From: JAUILH01 sp965230535
GTDB lineage: Bacteria; Bacteroidota; Bacteroidia; Flavobacteriales_D; JAUILH01
Length of the DNA stretch: 64,000 bases
Direction of reading: 5' to 3'
NCBI GenBank assembly: GCA_965230535.1
Contig: OZ246010.1
Location: 124,001-188,000 of the forward strand
Below the pieces are notes generated by a model. That model searched no databases, was not told the origin of the DNA, and saw nothing but the letters and a program-made list of their open reading frames with translations. Positions 60,013 to 64,000 of the stretch are shown one piece after another. Positions within the stretch are counted from its first letter, which is position 1. The number at the start of each line of letters is the position of its first letter. The translations under genes and the position numbers were made by a program.

Positions 60013-60965
60013 TTAAAGACATAGAAGTACTTGAACAAAAAGACACCAGATCTGGTTTTGGAGCTGGATTACACGAATTAGGGCATGAGAACGAAAATGT
60101 AGTTGCTCTGTGCGCTGATTTAACAGGGTCTTTAAAAATGAACGCTTTTGAAAATGATTTTCCTGATCGTTTTTTCCAGGTTGGAATTGCAGAGGCCAAC
60201 ATGATGGGTATTGCAGCCGGTATGACCATCGGTAACAAGATTCCTTTCACTGGTACTTTTGCCAACTTCTCAACAGGAAGAGTCTATGATCAAATCAGAC
60301 AATCTATTGCCTACTCGGGTAAAAATGTAAAGATCTGTGCTTCACATGCAGGAATCACATTGGGTGAAGACGGTGCCACTCACCAGATTTTGGAGGACAT
60401 TGGTTTGATGAAAATGTTGCCAAACATGACGGTAATCTGTCCATGTGACTACAACCAAACTAAAGCTGCAACAAAAGCCATTGCAAATTACGACGGACCG
60501 GTTTACTTGCGTTTTGGAAGACCAAAAGTGCCAAACTTTACTCCTGAAAATCCAGATTTTGTAATTGGTAAAGCTGATGTTTTGCACGACGGCTCTGATG
60601 TGACCATTGTTGCCACAGGACATTTGGTATGGAAAGCTCTTGAAGCCGCTAAAATTCTATTGGCTAACGGCATTACTCCGGAAGTGATCAATTATCATAC
60701 AATCAAACCTTTCGACTCAGAAACTTTGGTTAAATCTGTGAAGAAAACGAGATGCGTAGTGAGTTGTGAAGAACATCAAAGAAATGGTGGTTTAGGCGAC
60801 AGCGTAGCTCAGGTTTTATCTCAGCACTACCCTGCTCCACAAGAATATGTTGCGGTTAACGATTCATTTGGAGAAAGTGGAAAACCAGATGAGCTGATGA
60901 CTAAATACGGAATTGATACCCAGAATATAGTTGACGCCGTCAATAAAGTTGTTTCCAGAAAATAA
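60009..60965 (+). CDS. Transketolase, C-terminal subunit
   Basis: 318 residues: the pyrimidine-binding domain (FFQVGIAEANMMGIAAGMTIGNKIPFTGTFANF, with the catalytic Glu of GIAEANM) and the transketolase C domain (VVSCEEHQRNGGLGDSVAQVL). HAGITLGEDGATHQ is typical. It pairs with the N-terminal subunit to form the enzyme. It overlaps the vWA gene by 4 bases and its stop touches the sigma factor ATG directly. Confidence 0.93.
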   Translation: MIKDIEVLEQKDTRSGFGAGLHELGHENENVVALCADLTGSLKMNAFENDFPDRFFQVGIAEANMMGIAAGMTIGNKIPFTGTFANFSTGRVYDQIRQSIAYSGKNVKICASHAGITLGEDGATHQILEDIGLMKMLPNMTVICPCDYNQTKAATKAIANYDGPVYLRFGRPKVPNFTPENPDFVIGKADVLHDGSDVTIVATGHLVWKALEAAKILLANGITPEVINYHTIKPFDSETLVKSVKKTRCVVSCEEHQRNGGLGDSVAQVLSQHYPAPQEYVAVNDSFGESGKPDELMTKYGIDTQNIVDAVNKVVSRK

Positions 60966-61499
60966 ATGTCGGTAGACGAAACCGAGATATTATCCTTGCT
61001 TAAGTCTGGGGCGAATGACCGCGCCTTCACTTTGATCGTCAACCAATTTAAAGAGCCCTTGTATTGGCACATCAGAAGAATGGTTGTGAGCCATGCAGAT
61101 GCGGATGATGTCATACAAAACACTTTTCTCAAGGTCTGGAATAATCTGGATAAGTTTTCGGGCGATTCCAAACTATATACCTGGCTTTACAGAATAGCCA
61201 CCAATGAATCTATTAATTTCATTAACAAACGGAATCGAAATCTAAACGACTCCCTTAGTGATGAAACTATCCAAATTGCCGGAAACTCTGGTGGTTTTAG
61301 TGGAGACGAGATTCAACTCAAGCTGCAAAGAGCTATTTTAACACTTCCTGACAAGCAAAGGGCTGTTTTTAACCTAAAGTATTTTGAAGACAAAAAGTAT
61401 GATGACATTTCCGAAATTCTGGAGACGTCTGTAGGTGCCTTGAAGGCCTCCTATCATCATGCCGTAAAAAAAATTAAAGAATATCTGGAGAACCATTAA
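60966..61499 (+). CDS. ECF-type RNA polymerase sigma factor
   Basis: 177 residues. Region 2 includes DADDVIQNTFLKVWNNLDKF and the -10-contacting LYTWLYRIATNESINFINKR; region 4 is the helix-turn-helix RAVFNLKYFEDKKYDDISEILETSVGALKASYHHAVKKIK. It starts directly at the transketolase stop. The next gene encodes a likely partner with a membrane helix. ECF factors of this sort direct transcription to envelope-stress or surface genes in response to an anti-sigma factor. Confidence 0.92.
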   Translation: MSVDETEILSLLKSGANDRAFTLIVNQFKEPLYWHIRRMVVSHADADDVIQNTFLKVWNNLDKFSGDSKLYTWLYRIATNESINFINKRNRNLNDSLSDETIQIAGNSGGFSGDEIQLKLQRAILTLPDKQRAVFNLKYFEDKKYDDISEILETSVGALKASYHHAVKKIKEYLENH

Positions 61500-61532
61500 A
61501 CCTTTTAACTAAAAAAGAGTCTAAGTAATTGA

Positions 61533-62165
61533 ATGAGTGATAAAAATGAACATATAGATGACGGTTTCCTGAATAAGGATGGTTTGAAAGACACACCTTT
61601 TTCTACGCCTGAAAACTATTTCGATGGTTTGGGTGATCGCCTCTCTATGCTCAAAGAAAATCCCGAGTCGCTTAACATTTCAAAAGAAACACCTTTTTCT
61701 GTTCCGGATAATTATTTCGATCAGATACAGGCCAAGAACTTCATGAAAACGGCCAAAAGCGGTGCTGGTTACTGGTATGTAGCCATGTCGGTAGCCGCAA
61801 TTTTTCTGGTATGCTTTGCCATCTTCGGGAATTTCAATGCTTCTGAACAGCAATCCACTCATCAAACAACTGCTTCAATAGAAACGAATACTCAGGATGA
61901 CTGGGATGTTGATCAATCCAGGCTTCTGGCATATATCGAAGACAATTATGTTAGTGACATACAAGATGAAGAACTGTCTGTCTTACTTGAAGGCACTGAT
62001 GTTCTTCAGGAAATGAAAGCCGATCAAACCAGTAAAATGGTTGAGTCTGTTGAAGTGGAAGAAACCACTCAGGAAACTGAGATTTTACAAGATATAGATG
62101 AGTCGGACATAGAATCTTATCTGGATGAAGAATATTCTGTGGACGAACTCATCGAGGAACTATAA
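61533..62165 (+). CDS. Probable anti-sigma factor
   Basis: 210 residues. The cytoplasmic N-terminal part has two copies of a short motif, TPFSTPENYFDGLGDRLSML (about 21-40) and TPFSVPDNYFDQI (52-64), of a kind often seen in Bacteroidota proteins after ECF sigma genes; they may contact the sigma factor. One membrane helix follows (YVAMSVAAIFLVCFAIFG, about 83-100), then a periplasmic acidic tail (ending SVDELIEEL). No zinc-anti-sigma motif (HxxxCxxC) is visible. Start 33 bases after the sigma gene. Confidence 0.75.
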   Translation: MSDKNEHIDDGFLNKDGLKDTPFSTPENYFDGLGDRLSMLKENPESLNISKETPFSVPDNYFDQIQAKNFMKTAKSGAGYWYVAMSVAAIFLVCFAIFGNFNASEQQSTHQTTASIETNTQDDWDVDQSRLLAYIEDNYVSDIQDEELSVLLEGTDVLQEMKADQTSKMVESVEVEETTQETEILQDIDESDIESYLDEEYSVDELIEEL

Positions 62166-62175
62166 ATAAAGTATT

Positions 62176-62631
62176 ATGAAGTTTATAATTGCCAGTTTAC
62201 TTTTTTTATCCCTGTTTGCCAGCGACATGGTTTCTGCTCAGAACAGAAAGGATGAAATTAAAGCAAGAAAAGTTGAATACATCACGTCTAAATTGGATTT
62301 GAGTGTTGAAGAGGCTGAAAAATTTTGGCCCATCTACAATGAGTTTCAAGACAAGAAAAAGAACTTGAGGAAGGAACGAAGAGCTTTAAAACCAGATAAG
62401 AGTTTTGATGAAATGAATGACCAGGAGATTGAAACACTCATGGACAAACATTTTGAATACAAACAAAAAGAGCTCAATCTGGAAAAAGAATACATGAACA
62501 AATTCAAAACGGTTCTGCCTATTAAAAAAGTAGCTAAGTTGCGGATTGTAGAAGAACAGTTTAAGAAAGAGTTACTTAAACGCCTCAAGGAAAATCGTAG
62601 TGGCAGGCCATCTCAGCGAGGACCACGTTAA
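62176..62631 (+). CDS. Periplasmic Spy/CpxP-like protein
   Basis: 151 residues with a signal peptide (1-21, ending VSAQ). The mature part is almost all helix and highly charged: KARKVEYITSKLDLSVEEAEKFWPIYNEF, KNLRKERRALKP, and a basic C-terminus (RSGRPSQRGPR). The pattern L-D-L-S-x-E-E-A-E-K-F-W-P is typical of Bacteroidota Spy/CpxP-like or heavy-metal-sensor-like proteins. It may act as a chaperone or signal damage to the sigma/anti-sigma pair just upstream. Start 10 bases after that gene. Confidence 0.78.
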   Translation: MKFIIASLLFLSLFASDMVSAQNRKDEIKARKVEYITSKLDLSVEEAEKFWPIYNEFQDKKKNLRKERRALKPDKSFDEMNDQEIETLMDKHFEYKQKELNLEKEYMNKFKTVLPIKKVAKLRIVEEQFKKELLKRLKENRSGRPSQRGPR

Positions 62632-62658
62632 TTCGTTCATATTTAATAACTTTGACAC

Positions 62659-63309
62659 ATGAAGTCTCTCATACTTTATTTGAGTTTTTTCCTTTGTGTC
62701 TCAGGTTTTGCCCAAACAGTGAACAAAGGAACCTGGCAGGTTCAGGCATTTGTTGGTCAGGGTATCTACAATCAAAACGCTAGTTATTCTTTAAACTCAG
62801 GTATTGGCGCAGCGCCAGCTCAATTCGGTTTATCAGGTGAATATCTTATTCAGGACAGACTGAGCATTGGTCTGAATCTAAGAGCCAATGTTTATGCCAT
62901 TGATGAAGCACAGGACACTACAAGGGTTAACGTCATTACTGCCTCTGGCGGGACAGGTCTTTTGGTAACGAAAGTGTATCTGATTGACAAAGAAAAATTC
63001 AACTTCTATGGTGGCATTGGCATTGGTGCGAGCTTCATCAATCTTGATGTAAATGGTCCCAATGGGATACAAAATGCTTATGCCGAAATGGATGGCTTTA
63101 CTCAAAACCTCTGCTTTGGATTCAACTGGTATTTCGCAAAGAACTTTGGTTTAACCATGAATCTGGGCTACATCAACCATAACCTCAAATTCGACTACCT
63201 GTCTATAGATGGACAAGATGTTGACCGTATTTCTGAAATAGAAAAAGACGTTTCTACACTTAACCACCGTGGATTAGACGGACAAATCGGTTTTACATTC
63301 AAATTTTGA
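62659..63309 (+). CDS. Outer-membrane beta-barrel protein
   Basis: 216 residues with a signal peptide (1-19, ending GFAQ). The mature part is a run of amphipathic strands with aromatic ends (TWQVQAFVGQGIY, RLSIGLNLRANVYAI, YGGIGIGASFINLDV, LCFGFNWYFAKNFGLTMNLGY) and closes with LDGQIGFTFKF, the usual final barrel strand with a terminal F. This is the general OmpA-like/PorT-like barrel layout without an identifiable function. 27 bases after the Spy-like gene, in the same operon. Confidence 0.8.
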   Translation: MKSLILYLSFFLCVSGFAQTVNKGTWQVQAFVGQGIYNQNASYSLNSGIGAAPAQFGLSGEYLIQDRLSIGLNLRANVYAIDEAQDTTRVNVITASGGTGLLVTKVYLIDKEKFNFYGGIGIGASFINLDVNGPNGIQNAYAEMDGFTQNLCFGFNWYFAKNFGLTMNLGYINHNLKFDYLSIDGQDVDRISEIEKDVSTLNHRGLDGQIGFTFKF

Positions 63310-63319
63310 GTTTGATTTT

Positions 63320-64000
63320 ATGACTTCATTTAAAGAATTGATTGGTCAAACCAGTCCCCACCCTCTCGAAATTGATATTGACCGCGCTGAAGGGCTCTAC
63401 ATTTACTCTACAGACAATAAGACCTATATTGATATGATTTCAGGGATTTCTGTGAGCAACCTGGGACATAGACATCCCAAAGTCATTGAAGCCATTCAAA
63501 AACAAATAGACAAGCACCTACATGTCATGGTATATGGTGAATTTGTGCAGGAAGCTCAAATAAATCTGGCCAAATCCATCAACTCCATTACCCCGAATAG
63601 CATTGACAGTACTTACTTTGTAAATAGCGGCACTGAAGCCAATGAAGCAGCACTAAAACTGGCTAAAAGAGCCACCGGCAGATCCAAAATTGTCTCTTTC
63701 AAAGGGGCTTATCACGGTTCTACGCATGGCAGTTTAAGTGTCTCAGGGAATGAGTACAAAAAATATGCTTTCAGACCTCTGCTTCCCAATGTTCACCATA
63801 TTGAATTTGGAAACTTTGAAGACCTTCAATACATAGACGAAGAAACCGCTTGCGTCATTATTGAGCCTATTCAGGGAGATGCTGGTGTAAGAATTCCGAA
63901 CAAAGACTACATGCAAAAACTGAGGTCTCGTTGTACGGAACTTGGCGTGTTACTTATTGTTGATGAAATTCAGACAGGCATTGGACGTACCGGAAGCTGG
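63320..64000 (+). CDS. Class III aminotransferase (5' part)
   Basis: 227 codons, open to the window edge. Opening SFKELIGQTSPHPLEIDIDRAEG and the segment YIDMISGISVSNLGHRHPKV fit class III PLP enzymes (acetylornithine, 4-aminobutyrate or similar). STYFVNSGTEANEAALKLAKRATG holds the phosphate-binding residues, FKGAYHGSTHGS the conserved Y-H-G, and LLIVDEIQTGIGRTG the aspartate that holds the pyridine nitrogen. The PLP lysine lies beyond the window. The exact substrate cannot be told from this part. Starts 10 bases after the barrel gene. Confidence 0.9.
   Translation, partial: MTSFKELIGQTSPHPLEIDIDRAEGLYIYSTDNKTYIDMISGISVSNLGHRHPKVIEAIQKQIDKHLHVMVYGEFVQEAQINLAKSINSITPNSIDSTYFVNSGTEANEAALKLAKRATGRSKIVSFKGAYHGSTHGSLSVSGNEYKKYAFRPLLPNVHHIEFGNFEDLQYIDEETACVIIEPIQGDAGVRIPNKDYMQKLRSRCTELGVLLIVDEIQTGIGRTGSW

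Overview
The window reads as chromosome from a marine or freshwater member of the Bacteroidota, probably order Flavobacteriales. The clues are many secreted proteins ending in type IX secretion (T9SS) sorting domains, both type A (Por_Secre_tail-like) and type B (gliding-motility CHU_C-like), a PorP/SprF protein, a DUF5777 barrel, a transketolase split into two genes, and promoters matching the Bacteroidota -7 element TAnnTTTG. I could not assign genus or species. No phage, transposase, CRISPR array or rRNA was seen. One tRNA, Leu(GAG), is present. No gene-free stretch exceeds about 300 bases; the longest, 35702-35992, holds a terminator and one copy of an intergenic motif.

Layout. 1-4.8 kb: the end of an NhaC antiporter, a YwqK-repeat secreted protein, an MMPL/RND exporter and a T9SS type A protein. 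4.9-12.1 kb (minus strand): a giant PKD adhesin-like protein, a separate small secreted protein carrying only the type B sorting domain, a PorP/SprF protein and a small unknown. 12.3-15.2 kb: a receiver-LytS-type kinase converging on an operon of a LytTR regulator and a second kinase. 15.4-18.6 kb: an M36-like metalloprotease. 18.7-22.0 kb: MBL hydrolase, cysteine desulfurase, GlmM-type mutase. 22.2-26 kb: a beta-helix-like lipoprotein, a SiaC/DUF1987 protein, the tRNA and a GH25 lysozyme lipoprotein.

26.0-31.3 kb (minus strand) is the most unusual region: a DUF5777 barrel, a mono-haem lipoprotein, an unrecognised secreted lipoprotein, a small lipoprotein with an SGAT flavinylation-like motif, a Crp/Fnr regulator, and one gene that fuses the haem domain to a paralogue of the unrecognised protein. 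Two near-identical FNR-type boxes lie at equal spacing from candidate -7 elements in front of the two transcription units. The set looks like a small envelope redox system with its own regulator.

31.5-45.1 kb: methyltransferase, thioredoxin, a glycine-rich repeat protein, a DUF2157/PqiA-like membrane pair, two tandem LVIVD-propeller proteins and a SulP transporter. 45.2-57.7 kb: a TPR kinase, parC/parE, ychF and a CUB/P-domain T9SS type B protein. 57.8-64 kb (plus strand): a long operon with transketolase N half, a vWA protein, transketolase C half, an ECF sigma factor, a likely anti-sigma factor, a Spy-like protein, a beta-barrel protein and the start of a class III aminotransferase.
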